The notes under the pieces are model-generated. The model had not been told where the DNA came from. It saw nothing but the letters and a program-made list of their open reading frames with translations, and made no database searches. A stretch of DNA of 64,000 bases from Solibacteraceae bacterium (GTDB taxonomy: Bacteria; Acidobacteriota; Terriglobia; Bryobacterales; Bryobacteraceae): contig JAJPJX010000159.1 of the NCBI GenBank assembly GCA_021324015.1, positions 62,001 to 126,000 on the forward strand. Reading direction: 5' to 3'. Of this stretch, positions 34,219 to 42,643 are shown piece by piece. Numbering within the stretch: the stretch's first letter is position 1; the number at the start of each line of letters is the position of its first letter. The translations under genes and the position numbers were made by a program.

Positions 34219-34455
34219 TCATTCCTCTTCCGAAACGCCTCCAGCAGCCTCCACGTCGCGGTCGGCACCCGCGTACAAGCCGAAGTTCGGATTTTCTGCG
34301 GCCGCTCTGACTTGGTCTAGTTCCGTCTGGGCGCGCGCTCTTTGGCCTGGGGTTGTCGTTACATCGGCGATCTGCTGTTCCAAGATCTCGGCCCGAAGCC
34401 CCAAGATGTACGGGCGAGTCCTTGTCGCTGATCGCGCTCCAGATCTTGGCGGCAT
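34219..34455 (-). CDS. Small hypothetical protein, possible island gene fragment
   Basis: A 78-residue frame from an ATG at 34453-34455. The C-terminal half is Ala/Glu/Gln-rich and plausibly helical (EILEQQIADVTTTPGQRARA), ending GGVSEEE. The composition looks coding, but no family was recognised and a plus-strand coding-like frame overlaps its 5' end. It may be the tail of a decayed protein. Confidence 0.3.
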   Translation of the reverse strand: MPPRSGARSATRTRPYILGLRAEILEQQIADVTTTPGQRARAQTELDQVRAAAENPNFGLYAGADRDVEAAGGVSEEE

Positions 34456-34716
34456 CGTGCCATCGATGCTGTCTTAGGCAAAGTTTGCACCGAAGGCCGA
34501 GTCGTTGAGGCGGTCCAGGCGAAGATCCCCGAGAGGCTAGCCAAATTGGAGTGGCTGACCGGGTGGCGTCCACCGGCGTCTCTGAAGTTTGAAATTCGTC
34601 AAGGCCAAGCGAAACCACCTGTTGGGGTGATGCTCTACCAGACGGCAGACGTAGGGCGGCTGGTCGAGCGGATCAATGGCGAGGTGGTTCGAAAGGCAGA
34701 AAAGAGGGTTGGCTAA
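34432..34716 (+). pseudogene. Decayed coding fragment without start codon
   Basis: A stop-free frame of about 94 codons reads as ordinary protein (VVEAVQAKIPERLAKLEWLT, later PPVGVMLYQTADVGRL, ending EVVRKAEKRVG) and closes with TAA at 34714. Upstream it is bounded by TGA at 34429 and it has no ATG before position 34630, so it is probably the 3' remnant of a gene from the integrated element. No family was recognised. Confidence 0.35.
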
Positions 34717-34732
34717 GCACGGGTGGCTTGCC

Positions 34733-35545
34733 CTACCGCTGTCTTCCAAGGAGCGAAAACCGCTCATGTACCGCCTGGAGATCCTCGACGCCAAGACTCT
34801 GGAGGTATCGCTCAGTCGTCTTGACCGAGCTGTGCCCCAGGATCTTCGACAGGTAAAACAGATTCCCGCCGTTCCGCAGGTAGCAAACTGCAAACGTGTG
34901 CCGAAGGGTGTGGAATGAGCACCGGACTCCGGCAATCCCGATTCGCTGGCAGATCGCGGCAAAATCCCGCTGGAGGTTCCTTACCGTACAGAGGGTTTGG
35001 TTCCGGGTTCCGAACACGAACCGGCCTGGGTGCCGTTGCACGAATCGGTAGAGGATCTTTCGTCCCTCAAACGAGATTGGCCCCCGCCGTTCCTTTCGGC
35101 CTTTGCCCATGACCGTGATTAGGAGGTTCTCAAAGTCCAGATTCGCCGGTTCCAGTTTTCGGGATTCATCAATCCTCAAGCCTGTGTCGAGGAGGAGGCA
35201 CACCAATGCATGGCACCGAGTCTCGTTTTTGCCTTTCGGTTTGAACGCCAGGAGCCGTTGGACCTGTTCCGCCTTGAACGTGGCCAGGATCTTTTGCTCC
35301 TCCTTCAGGTAGTCAACTTTGAGGTCGGTTCCCGCCCACTTCCAGTGGGCATTCATCGCGCAAATATATGTATTGATTGAGGTTGCGGAGATTCCGGCCT
35401 GGCGTTGGTTGACAATCCAAGTCTTCCAATCCCCTTGCGAGTGGCGCTCCCAAGATTTGAAGGCGCACCTGTAGTACACTAGTGTCTTGTCGGTGACGTT
35501 CTTGAGGTACTTCCGTTCGGCGAGGAATTCTTCAAAGCGTTCCAT
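34733..35545 (-). CDS. Tyrosine recombinase (phage-type integrase)
   Basis: A complete 270-residue site-specific recombinase. The N-terminal SAM-like DNA-binding domain covers residues 1-85. The catalytic set is intact: R124 (TGLRIDE), K148 (VMGKGRKER), H212 and R215 (FHTLRHTFA), H238 (LGHSS) and nucleophile Y247 (TTERYLQS). The size fits compact XerC/D-like integrases of small elements. The first ATG is at 35543-35545; a TTG two codons upstream is possible. It lies between tRNA-Thr and tRNA-Arg and has lower GC than its surroundings, indicating acquisition. No other mobility gene is present, so the element is minimal or mostly deleted. Confidence 0.93.
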   Translation of the reverse strand: MERFEEFLAERKYLKNVTDKTLVYYRCAFKSWERHSQGDWKTWIVNQRQAGISATSINTYICAMNAHWKWAGTDLKVDYLKEEQKILATFKAEQVQRLLAFKPKGKNETRCHALVCLLLDTGLRIDESRKLEPANLDFENLLITVMGKGRKERRGPISFEGRKILYRFVQRHPGRFVFGTRNQTLCTVRNLQRDFAAICQRIGIAGVRCSFHTLRHTFAVCYLRNGGNLFYLSKILGHSSVKTTERYLQSLGVEDLQAVHERFSLLGRQR

Positions 35546-35598
35546 CGGCAACCAGAGGCTCTAAAAACCCTGGATTCCCCGCAAGTCATTGAAAACAA

Positions 35599-35675
35599 GC
35601 GCCCGTAGCTCAGTTGGATAGAGCGTCTGGCTACGAACCAGAAGGTCGGCAGTTCGAATCTGTCCGGGCGCACCA
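35599..35675 (+). tRNA. tRNA-Arg (anticodon ACG)
   Basis: A cloverleaf folds with acceptor GCGCCCG/CGGGCGC, D-arm GCTC/GAGC, anticodon stem TCTGG/CCAGA with loop CTACGAA, and T-arm GGCAG/CTGTC with TTCGAAT. Discriminator A and encoded CCA end at 35675. It starts 53 bp from the integrase start codon on the opposite strand. Confidence 0.95.
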
Positions 35676-35759
35676 TAAAATTATTGAGGGTAGGGCGGCA
35701 CTCCGGCGCGCCGCGGGTGCCAAGTTTATGGGCGGTCGGGTACGAGGCTGCGCCACGGG

Positions 35760-36200
35760 TCAGGGCGCGGTGGCGCAGAGCGCGGAAATGTCGCCGGCGC
35801 TCAGCCGGGCATCCGGGTGGAAAAGGGTATATTGCCATAGAGGCATCTCGCCTTTGCGGGCCTCCTCGCACATCTCCCCGGCGCGCAGTCCCGACATTTC
35901 AGGGCCGTAACGATTCCATTCCGAAAGATTCAGGCGCGCTCTTCCGTCCTGGACATCCTTCGCCACCAGCCACGATACAGGCGCGATTTTGCTGTACCAG
36001 GGCCAGTTGGTCTCGTGCGAGTGGCAGTCCATGCACGCCCGGTGGACCACCGCGGCCGCCGCGGGCGCCGGTTTGGCGACCGCTTCGAAGGAAGCGCGCG
36101 GGTCCGCCGGGGGATTCGTCCGGTGTGGCTGGATGAATTGAATGGCGCCTGCGATCACCATGAGGGCGATCACGACGGCCTTCACGGTTTTCCGCAACAC
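35760..36200 (-). CDS. Membrane-anchored haem-binding domain protein (Haem_bd family)
   Basis: A 146-residue protein with one N-terminal hydrophobic anchor (KAVVIALMVIAGAIQFI). A c-type haem site follows: C56-M-D-C-H60, in the family-typical context SHETNWPWYSKIAPVSWL. A later conserved acidic/Trp region (NLSEWNRYG) and GEMPLWQYT complete the domain. It probably faces the periplasm and passes electrons. The stop of the upstream di-haem peroxidase lies 10 bp before its start, so the pair is an operon and the two haem proteins likely work in one redox chain. Confidence 0.87.
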   Translation of the reverse strand: MLRKTVKAVVIALMVIAGAIQFIQPHRTNPPADPRASFEAVAKPAPAAAAVVHRACMDCHSHETNWPWYSKIAPVSWLVAKDVQDGRARLNLSEWNRYGPEMSGLRAGEMCEEARKGEMPLWQYTLFHPDARLSAGDISALCATAP

Positions 36201-36210
36201 CGCATTGCTC

Positions 36211-37257
36211 CTAATCCGCGAGGTCCGGCTTGGGAGTCTTCGCCGTGCTCTTAGGCAATTCGGGCGGCTTGATGTACTCGGCCGGTATGTCGCCGGTGAG
36301 CGTCTTCAGGAAAGCGCCGATCGAACGCACCTCGGCATCGCTCAATTGCTTGCCGAGTTGGTATTCCGCCATCTGCACGATGGCGGCGTCCAGGGTGGGA
36401 ATCTTGCCGTTGTGGAAGTAGGGCCCGGTCTTCTCCACGTTCCGCAGGGAAGGTACCTTGAACGTCATCTTGTCGGCATCGCTCTTGGTGACCTGGAAGC
36501 GGCCTTCGTCGGATGTGTCGGGATAGGGCTTGACCGTGCCGATCTTCTGGTACAGGTTGCCGCCCAGCAGGGTTCCCGCGTGGCAGGCCTGGCATCCGGC
36601 GGCGACAAAGGTGTTGAAGCCCGCCTTTTCCTCCGGCGTGAGGGCCGTTTCATCACCCTTCAGGAACTTGTCCCAGCGGGCAGGTGTCAGGAGTCCGCGC
36701 TCGAAGGCGCCGATGGCTTTTGCGGCGTTCTCCAGCGTCACCGGGTCTTTTTCCCCGGGGAAGGCCCGCTGGAAGGCGGCGACGTATTCCGGCATCGATT
36801 TCAGCACCGCGGCGACGGCTTTCTCCGAAGGCATGGCCATCTCCACCGGGTTCATGACCGGACCCTTAGCCTGCGCTTCGACATCGGGCGCGCGGCCGTC
36901 CCAGAATTGCACGAAGTGGGCCGCGGCGTTATAGACCGTTGGAGAGTTGCGGTTGCCGTGCTGTTTTTTGAAGCCTTCGGAGGTGGGCTCGCCATCCACG
37001 CCGTACCGGGTGAGGTTGTGGCAGGTATTGCAGGAAACGTCCTGGCCTTTGGAAAGGCGTGGTTCATAATAGAGCATCCGGCCCAGCGTGACCTGGGCTT
37101 CGGCCGGCGCGCCCGCCTTGGCCGGCACGACGTCCGGCAGGGGGGCGAACATTTTCAACTTCGCGGCATCCACGGTTTGCGGTGCCTGCCTGCCGCAACC
37201 GAGGGCTCCCAGGGCAAGGGCCGCAACCGCGCCCAAAAAGACTCGCGCTGCACGCAT
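36211..37257 (-). CDS. Di-haem cytochrome c peroxidase / MauG-type lipoprotein
   Basis: A 348-residue bacterial di-haem peroxidase-family protein. The N-terminus has a lipobox (ALGALGC, Cys21), so it is probably a lipoprotein in the periplasm. Haem sites are C76-N-T-C-H80 and C222-Q-A-C-H226, the standard two-haem arrangement. Family blocks include LYYEPRLSKGQDVSC, RNSPTVYNAA, FWDGRAP and VPSLRNVEKTGPYFHNGK. It reduces hydrogen peroxide with cytochrome electrons or acts in MauG-like oxidation. A GGAGG ribosome-binding site lies about 8 bases before the ATG at 37255-37257. It leads the operon with the haem-binding protein. Confidence 0.93.
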   Translation of the reverse strand: MRAARVFLGAVAALALGALGCGRQAPQTVDAAKLKMFAPLPDVVPAKAGAPAEAQVTLGRMLYYEPRLSKGQDVSCNTCHNLTRYGVDGEPTSEGFKKQHGNRNSPTVYNAAAHFVQFWDGRAPDVEAQAKGPVMNPVEMAMPSEKAVAAVLKSMPEYVAAFQRAFPGEKDPVTLENAAKAIGAFERGLLTPARWDKFLKGDETALTPEEKAGFNTFVAAGCQACHAGTLLGGNLYQKIGTVKPYPDTSDEGRFQVTKSDADKMTFKVPSLRNVEKTGPYFHNGKIPTLDAAIVQMAEYQLGKQLSDAEVRSIGAFLKTLTGDIPAEYIKPPELPKSTAKTPKPDLAD

Positions 37258-37349
37258 GGTCAATCCTCCAAATAGATAGTTTCGGACCTGTATCACTGAT
37301 ATTATGCTATAAACCCCGGGGCCTTGGAAGCCGCTCCGTCCGGACCAGT

Positions 37350-38744
37350 TCAGGACCTCGCGAGCCTCTGTAGTTCGGCGCTCAAGGCATCGCGTGTCCG
37401 GCGAAGCGAGGCTGCATGGATCAGGTTGCGCATTTCATAAGGATCGGAGTGCAGATCGTACAATTCATCCATATCTTGAAGTTCCGTGTAGTGGATATAC
37501 TTCCAGCGTTCCGTGCGCACGGCTTGATAGCCCATATTCAGCATCCGCTGCATCGTGCGGTCGGAGAAGTATTCGATCAGGAACGACGAGCGCCATTCGG
37601 GCTTTTCACCGCGCAGCAACGGCACGAGTGAGCGTCCATGGATCTTGCCAGCGGTTCTCGTGCGGCCGATTTCCAGCAGGGTCGGCGCGAGATCGATGCC
37701 CAGCACCATCGCGTCGATCTTTGTCCCGCCCCGGATCAGTTTGGGGTATCGCATGATCATCGGGATGCGAATGGACTCTTCATACGAGAGCCGGCGTTCG
37801 ATGCTAAGCCCGTGCTCACCGAAGAAGTAGCCTTCGTCGCTGGTGAAGACGAACATGGTATTCTCCAACTGGCCGGCGCGCTCCAGGGCCTCACGCATCT
37901 GTCCGATGCCTTCATCGACTGCCTTCAGCATGCGCGCGCGATTCCTAATGGTTTCATCATCCGTGCCAGTTGCAGGACCAAGCGGCGGCAGCTTGCCGAT
38001 TCTACGCAGAAGCGCAGGCTTACCAGTGGGCGGCTTGCCGGCGTTCGGCCGCCGGGGCACCGCCGCACCCACGAAAAGCGACTTGTGGCGATCGGCAGGA
38101 ACGAATTGTCCGCCGTGAGGGTCGCTGATACTGCCATCCGCGAATTGCGTCAGTTCGGGGTGGACGGCCTTGTGTGCCAGCCAGAGGCAGAGTGGCGCCG
38201 CCCGCCGGCACGAAAGAACCTCAACGGCATGGCGAGCCAGGATGTCGGTGGTGTAGCCGGTCTCCTTCACGCTTCGGCCGTTTATGTTCAGCTCCGGGTT
38301 GAAATAGGTCCCCTGACCGGAAAAGCCCACCCAATGGTCGAAGCCTGGGCGCGGACTGTTATCCACACCCATGTGCCATTTGCCTACGAAGGCAGTCTCG
38401 TAGCCGCTGTCGTGCAGAGCACGCGGGAAAGTCGGAAGCCGGTGGCTAGCCGGGCTTCGGTCGGTGTTGTCGGTGATGCCGTGGGCATGGGCGTATTGGC
38501 CGGTCAGGAAAGACGCACGGCTGGGCGAGCACAGCGGCGTGGTGACGAAGGCGTTGCGGAAAATTGCGCCTTCGGCGGCAATCCGGTCCAGGTTGGGCGT
38601 GAGCGCGAACGGGTGGCCGGTGCAGTGCAGTTCATCCCAGCGGAGGTCGTCCATCAAGACGACCACGATATTCGGCCGGCTGGCTTGGGCGCCTGCGCAC
38701 GCCAGCCCTCCCAGACCGGACAGAAAACGCCTGCGGGACTGCAT
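37350..38744 (-). CDS. Tat-signal sulfatase
   Basis: A 464-residue type I sulfatase. The signal QSRRRFLSGLGGLACA is twin-arginine-like. The active-site signature is C72-S-P-S-R in PLCSPSRASFLTG; this Cys is matured to formylglycine. Metal-binding acidic residues appear in VVLMDDLRWDE and later FTSDEGYFFGEHG. Substrate is probably a sulfated glycan or a small sulfate ester. No dedicated maturase or SusCD pair is nearby, so the activating enzyme must be elsewhere. The gene stands alone, divergent from the MBL hydrolase. Confidence 0.92.
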   Translation of the reverse strand: MQSRRRFLSGLGGLACAGAQASRPNIVVVLMDDLRWDELHCTGHPFALTPNLDRIAAEGAIFRNAFVTTPLCSPSRASFLTGQYAHAHGITDNTDRSPASHRLPTFPRALHDSGYETAFVGKWHMGVDNSPRPGFDHWVGFSGQGTYFNPELNINGRSVKETGYTTDILARHAVEVLSCRRAAPLCLWLAHKAVHPELTQFADGSISDPHGGQFVPADRHKSLFVGAAVPRRPNAGKPPTGKPALLRRIGKLPPLGPATGTDDETIRNRARMLKAVDEGIGQMREALERAGQLENTMFVFTSDEGYFFGEHGLSIERRLSYEESIRIPMIMRYPKLIRGGTKIDAMVLGIDLAPTLLEIGRTRTAGKIHGRSLVPLLRGEKPEWRSSFLIEYFSDRTMQRMLNMGYQAVRTERWKYIHYTELQDMDELYDLHSDPYEMRNLIHAASLRRTRDALSAELQRLARS

Positions 38745-38804
38745 GCCGGTAGTCTATCAGTTAAGTCCCACCAGCCCGGCGCGCCCGTGATACAAGAGAA
38801 AGCT

Positions 38805-39689
38805 ATGAGGATGCTGCTCCTGGGGCTCGTTGCCGCCGCCGTTGTCTCCGCACAAACCCAGCCCGTTCTTGGCGAAAACACAGTCAAAGTCTCCGAGCAC
38901 GTGTGGGCGATCATGGGTTGGCCCAATATCGGAATTATTGTCGGGAACCGGGCCACGCTGATTGTTGATACCGGCCTCGGGCCGCGGAATGGCGCCACCG
39001 CCGCCCGCGTGGCCACCAAGCTGGCGCCCGGCAATCGGAAGCTCTTCCTGACAACGACCCATTTCCACCCCGAGCATGCCGGCGGGGCGTCCGGTTTTCC
39101 CGAAGGCGCCATTCTGATCCGAGATGCGGTCCAGCAGCAAGAGATGGAGGCGCACGGGAAGGAGATGATGGAGCTGTTCGCCGGCCGCTCGGCGCAATTC
39201 AAAGAACTGCTGGCCAACGCCACCCTGCGTGTACCCGACATCACCTTTGACACCGAGGTGCGCCTCGAATTGGGCGGTGTGACGGCGCGCCTTCTCTGGT
39301 TCGGCGGCGCGCACACGAAGGGCGATGAACTCACGTTTGTCGAGCCGGATCGAACTCTTGTGTCCGGCGACGTGGTGCAGAACAAGATCGTGCCGGGCAT
39401 TTATCGGGAGGGTGGCACTCCTGCAAGCTGGCTCGCCGTCCTCGACAAGGTTGCGGCGCTAAACGCCTTGCATGTGCTCCCGGACCACAGCGCTCCAGGG
39501 GACGGCGCCATGGTAGCCCGCGAGAAGGCCTTCATCACCGACCTGCGTAACCGCGCGCTGGCGCTGAAGAAGGCAGGCGTGACCGCGGATGACGCCGGGA
39601 AGCGCCTCGAAACCGAGTTCCAGGCAAAGTATCCGGCTTGGCCGAGTATGCACGTCGCGGGCTTCGTGCGCAGCATCTACGCGGAATGA
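38805..39689 (+). CDS. Exported metallo-beta-lactamase-fold hydrolase
   Basis: A 294-residue MBL-fold protein with a Sec signal (RMLLLGLVAAAVVSA). The metal motif reads THFHPEHAGG: an HxHxEH variant of HxHxDH, so the second-metal Asp is replaced by Glu. Downstream ligands appear as FGGAHTKGD and VLPDHSAPG. The layout resembles exported MBL proteins such as SoxH/quinoprotein-relay-like hydrolases rather than antibiotic enzymes. The ATG at 38805 was chosen because the signal peptide begins there; the upstream open frame is antisense to the sulfatase. The substrate is unknown. Confidence 0.88.
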   Translation: MRMLLLGLVAAAVVSAQTQPVLGENTVKVSEHVWAIMGWPNIGIIVGNRATLIVDTGLGPRNGATAARVATKLAPGNRKLFLTTTHFHPEHAGGASGFPEGAILIRDAVQQQEMEAHGKEMMELFAGRSAQFKELLANATLRVPDITFDTEVRLELGGVTARLLWFGGAHTKGDELTFVEPDRTLVSGDVVQNKIVPGIYREGGTPASWLAVLDKVAALNALHVLPDHSAPGDGAMVAREKAFITDLRNRALALKKAGVTADDAGKRLETEFQAKYPAWPSMHVAGFVRSIYAE

Positions 39690-39700
39690 AGGTTCCTGGT

Positions 39701-40531
39701 TCAGCGAGCCGGCACGCGGGAAAAAGCCCCGACGAGACCCTGCCAGGGCACGACCGCGTTTGCCCCGGCGATCTCGGCGTGAAGCCGGTCTCGAAGAGTT
39801 TCCAAATCGCCCAGACCTTCAAGAGACAGATTGTGGCGCTGGACCTGCGGCCACAAACTGCGTAAGGTGTCACACGGCCAGGCAGTAAAGCCGGCATCGT
39901 TCCCCAAGGGCACCTCGAGGGTCATGGCGGGTGGCGGCAGCCTGGCCTCCTGGAAAACCTGGTACAGCGCGAATCCCATCTCCGTGTTCGCGCCACTCCG
40001 GCGCAGCGCGTCGTGGACCAAGGAAACGGCGCGAGACCAAAGCGGCAAATGTGACGAAAGCAGAAGAAACGGCGCGTAGGACGGCTCCTGGAACGCGACG
40101 ATCCCGCCAGGCCGGACCAAGTGACACGCAGCGCGTAAAACGGCCGGCGGATCCTCCACATACATGAGAATGAAACGGCCGACTACCGCGTCGAACAGGC
40201 TGTTCCCCGCGACTTCAGAAACATCTGACGGAAGGAAGCGGACATTGTGGAAGCCAGCCTCGGCGGCGCGAAGTCGAGCCCGGGCGACGGACCTCATGTC
40301 CCGTTCGACGCCCACGACCTCTCCCGCCGGGCCTACCAGGCGCGCGGCGACTAGAGCTACTTCGCCCACCCCTGAACCTAAATCCAGGACATGTTGGTTC
40401 GGGCCGACACCCGCCTGGCGGAGAAAGCGTTCGGTGTAGGGCGCGAGACGCGCTCCCTGCCGGATCAGCCGATCGTGCTCCGCTTCGGAGTCACCCAGAG
40501 GGTATGGAGAATTGGGATTCAGACCGGTCAT
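39701..40531 (-). CDS. Class I SAM-dependent methyltransferase
   Basis: A 276-residue cytoplasmic methyltransferase. Motif I is VLDLGSGVGEVAL, followed by the acidic residue at the end of strand 2 (VVGVERDM), a motif II-like stretch FDAVVGRFILMYVEDP, and LVRPGGIVAFQEPSYAP. The fold is clear, but the substrate is not. The ATG at 40529-40531 gives TGLNPNSPYPLGDSEAE, a plausible N-terminus. It is convergent with the MBL gene and divergent from the transhydrogenase. Confidence 0.88.
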   Translation of the reverse strand: MTGLNPNSPYPLGDSEAEHDRLIRQGARLAPYTERFLRQAGVGPNQHVLDLGSGVGEVALVAARLVGPAGEVVGVERDMRSVARARLRAAEAGFHNVRFLPSDVSEVAGNSLFDAVVGRFILMYVEDPPAVLRAACHLVRPGGIVAFQEPSYAPFLLLSSHLPLWSRAVSLVHDALRRSGANTEMGFALYQVFQEARLPPPAMTLEVPLGNDAGFTAWPCDTLRSLWPQVQRHNLSLEGLGDLETLRDRLHAEIAGANAVVPWQGLVGAFSRVPAR

Positions 40532-40666
40532 GCGCTGGACATCATTATGCCGTGAGCGGGTATCCCGCCGGTGATCAGGTCGTGGAACGTTCGGAACGGA
40601 GTCCGGATTTCTTGAATGGGGTGTCCGATCCTGCAGGCCGGTTTGGGATACCATCGAACACGGATT

Positions 40667-41947
40667 ATGGAGAGCGAAATCGCGTTCGAGATGGCAGTCT
40701 CAAGCGTGCGCTTCGGGGCTGGAGTGACACGCGAAGCCGGTATGGATCTGGCGGACATGGGCGCCCGCCACGTCCTGGTGATCACCGACCCGGTGTTGAA
40801 GCGCCTGCGGCCGGTTCAAACGGTGCTCGAATCCCTCGATCAGAACGGCGTAAGTTGCGTCCTTTACGACCGTGTTCGCATCGAGCCGACGGATCAATCC
40901 CTGCTGGATGCGATCGCCTTCGCCGGCGAATCCCGTTACGACGCTTTCGTGGCCGTGGGCGGCGGTTCCACGATCGATACCGCCAAGGCCGTGAACCTGT
41001 ATACAACCTATCCGCCCGCCGATTTCCTGGACTACGTGAATGCGCCGATCGGCAAGGCGATGGCGGTGCCGGGGCCACTCAAGCCTCTGATTGCGATCCC
41101 CACGACGGCCGGGACGGGCAGCGAGACAACCGGCGTGAGCATCTTCGACCTGACGCGGATGCATGCCAAGACAGGTATCGCCAGCCGCCTGCTGAAACCA
41201 ACCCTGGGACTCCTCGACCCGGAGAACACACTCACCATGCCGCCCCAGGTGGCCGCTTCCACCGGGCTGGATATTCTCAGTCACGCGATCGAGTCGTACA
41301 CGGCCCTGCCTTTTTCGCAGCGGCCGCGACCTGAGCGGCCCAAGATGCGTCCCGCGTACCAGGGGTCGAATCCGATCAGCGATATTTGGGCGCTTCAGGC
41401 GCTCCGCATGGTGTCCCAGTTCATCATTCGCGCCGTCAAGGACCCTTCCGATGACGAGGCCCGCGCAAACATGCTCCTGGCAGCATCCTACGCTGGAGTC
41501 GGGTTCGGAAATGCCGGTGTGCACCTGCCGCACGGCATGTCCTATGCGGTATCCGGCAACGTGCGGAAGTATCACGCCGCGGGCTATCCCGCGGATCATC
41601 CCCTCGTGCCGCATGGCTACTCGGTCATTCTGAACGCACCCGCCGTGTTTCGCTTTACGGCCGGGTGCGCTCTGGAGCGCCATCGTCAAGCCGGCGCCGC
41701 GTTGGGGGCCGACACTTCCCGGTATGGCGCGGAAGACGTCGGGCGGGTTCTTGCCGACCGCATCACCTGGTTTATGCAGCAACTGAACGTGCCCAACGGG
41801 CTGCGCGAAGTTGGCTATGCGTCTTCCGACATTCCAGCGCTGGTAGAAGGGACATTGCCGCAGCACCGGGTGACCAAGCTCTCCCCTAGACCCGCCGGGC
41901 CGGATGAACTGAGCAAGATGTTTGAGGAAGCCATGCGCGCATGGTGA
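40667..41947 (+). CDS. Hydroxyacid-oxoacid transhydrogenase (ADHFE1-like iron ADH)
   Basis: A 426-residue group III iron-dependent dehydrogenase. It resembles recalled eukaryotic ADHFE1 along its whole length: FEMAVSSVRFGAGVT, AVGGGSTIDTAKAVNLY, DFLDYVNAPIGK, PTTAGTGSETTGVSIFD, RPAYQGSNPISDIWA, GFGNAGVHLPHGMSY, and QHRVTKLSPRP at the end. That enzyme oxidises 4-hydroxybutyrate while reducing 2-oxoglutarate to D-2-hydroxyglutarate without net cofactor use. Metal ligands Asp and His are visible in GLDILSHAIES and HPLVPHGY. The ATG at 40667 was chosen because the match begins there. It is cytoplasmic and monocistronic. Confidence 0.9.
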   Translation: MESEIAFEMAVSSVRFGAGVTREAGMDLADMGARHVLVITDPVLKRLRPVQTVLESLDQNGVSCVLYDRVRIEPTDQSLLDAIAFAGESRYDAFVAVGGGSTIDTAKAVNLYTTYPPADFLDYVNAPIGKAMAVPGPLKPLIAIPTTAGTGSETTGVSIFDLTRMHAKTGIASRLLKPTLGLLDPENTLTMPPQVAASTGLDILSHAIESYTALPFSQRPRPERPKMRPAYQGSNPISDIWALQALRMVSQFIIRAVKDPSDDEARANMLLAASYAGVGFGNAGVHLPHGMSYAVSGNVRKYHAAGYPADHPLVPHGYSVILNAPAVFRFTAGCALERHRQAGAALGADTSRYGAEDVGRVLADRITWFMQQLNVPNGLREVGYASSDIPALVEGTLPQHRVTKLSPRPAGPDELSKMFEEAMRAW

Positions 41948-42095
41948 GCGCCGCCGGCGGCGGGAAATCGACACGACTCGCGGTCGGGATATCGGTTCGC
42001 GCCACATCTCGCGGTCTTGGCGTACGACGAAGGCTCCGATGCCGTTTGCCGGCTGGTGACTGCGGTCACTGTGCCTGGAGTCCGCGCGGGTTAGC

Positions 42096-42602
42096 ATGCG
42101 GTCAGAGAAAACGATGAGAATTATCCAGGCTCTTCTCGGCGAACACGGAGCGATGTACCCGCTGCTCGAACTCATCGAACGAACAGCAGCGGGCGCGGAT
42201 CTCCCGGAACTCAAGATCCGGGCGAGCTGCCTGCGGTCGGCCGTCGGCACGCATGCCAAAATCGAGGACGAATTGCTGCGGCCGGCAATCCAGGCCTATC
42301 TTGCCCCTCCCGCAACCGCCGGCGACGGCACGGCCGAGCCTACCGATCATGAGGTCATCGAATCCGGATTGTCGCGCGTTCTGGCGTCCGCGGAGGCCGA
42401 GCAAGCGCGGCAGTCTCTGCTCGATACCGTGGCGAAAACGCGGGAACACTTTCTGAAAGAAGAGACGATCATTTTCGGTATCGCCGCGCGCGAATTGCCG
42501 CCGGAATTCCAGGAACAGCTCGGGGCGGAGTGGGCGCGCCGGCGCGGTGTCTCCCTCGTGGAGGCGGACGGACCGCATCCTCCCCCTTGCGCTTCGACAT
42601 AG
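42096..42602 (+). CDS. Hemerythrin HHE-domain protein
   Basis: A 168-residue four-helix-bundle protein. Iron-ligand candidates are GEHGAMYPLLE, THAKIEDELLRPAI, DHEVIESGL and REHFLKEETIIF, the His/Glu spacing of the hemerythrin/HHE cation-binding family. It may bind oxygen or sense oxygen or nitric oxide. The start could also be the ATG at 42114, with the extra six residues omitted. The C-terminal 25 residues are Arg/Pro-rich and outside the domain. It lies 41 bp before the PadR gene on the same strand. Confidence 0.85.
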   Translation: MRSEKTMRIIQALLGEHGAMYPLLELIERTAAGADLPELKIRASCLRSAVGTHAKIEDELLRPAIQAYLAPPATAGDGTAEPTDHEVIESGLSRVLASAEAEQARQSLLDTVAKTREHFLKEETIIFGIAARELPPEFQEQLGAEWARRRGVSLVEADGPHPPPCAST

Positions 42603-42643
42603 GGCTGTGTAGACTGTCTCTTGTCGAAGGGCGAGGGGAGACA

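Larger units (their letters stand above)
34097..34732. other. Degraded island segment between tRNA-Thr and integrase
   Basis: This 636-bp stretch holds no convincing complete gene. Its base composition is visibly less GC-rich than the flanks. It contains two protein-like fragments listed separately and a tandem-like motif (TTGTGCCCAATTTTGTGCCC) near 34165. It is best read as remnant DNA of an integrated element downstream of tRNA-Thr. Confidence 0.5.

Noticed and set aside
33632-34618. Long minus-strand frame across tRNA-Thr encoding GSNRRPADYESAALPTELG
   Set aside because: This is the well-known false protein produced by reading a tRNA gene in reverse; it also runs antisense to the mannonate-dehydratase-like gene.
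34097-35598. Attachment-site direct repeats flanking the integrase
   Set aside because: I looked for copies of the 3' ends of both tRNAs within the island and its borders and found none.
35479-35871. Minus-strand frame with RPDRFELPTFWFVARRSIQL
   Set aside because: It is the reverse reading of tRNA-Arg, a recurring artefact, not a gene.
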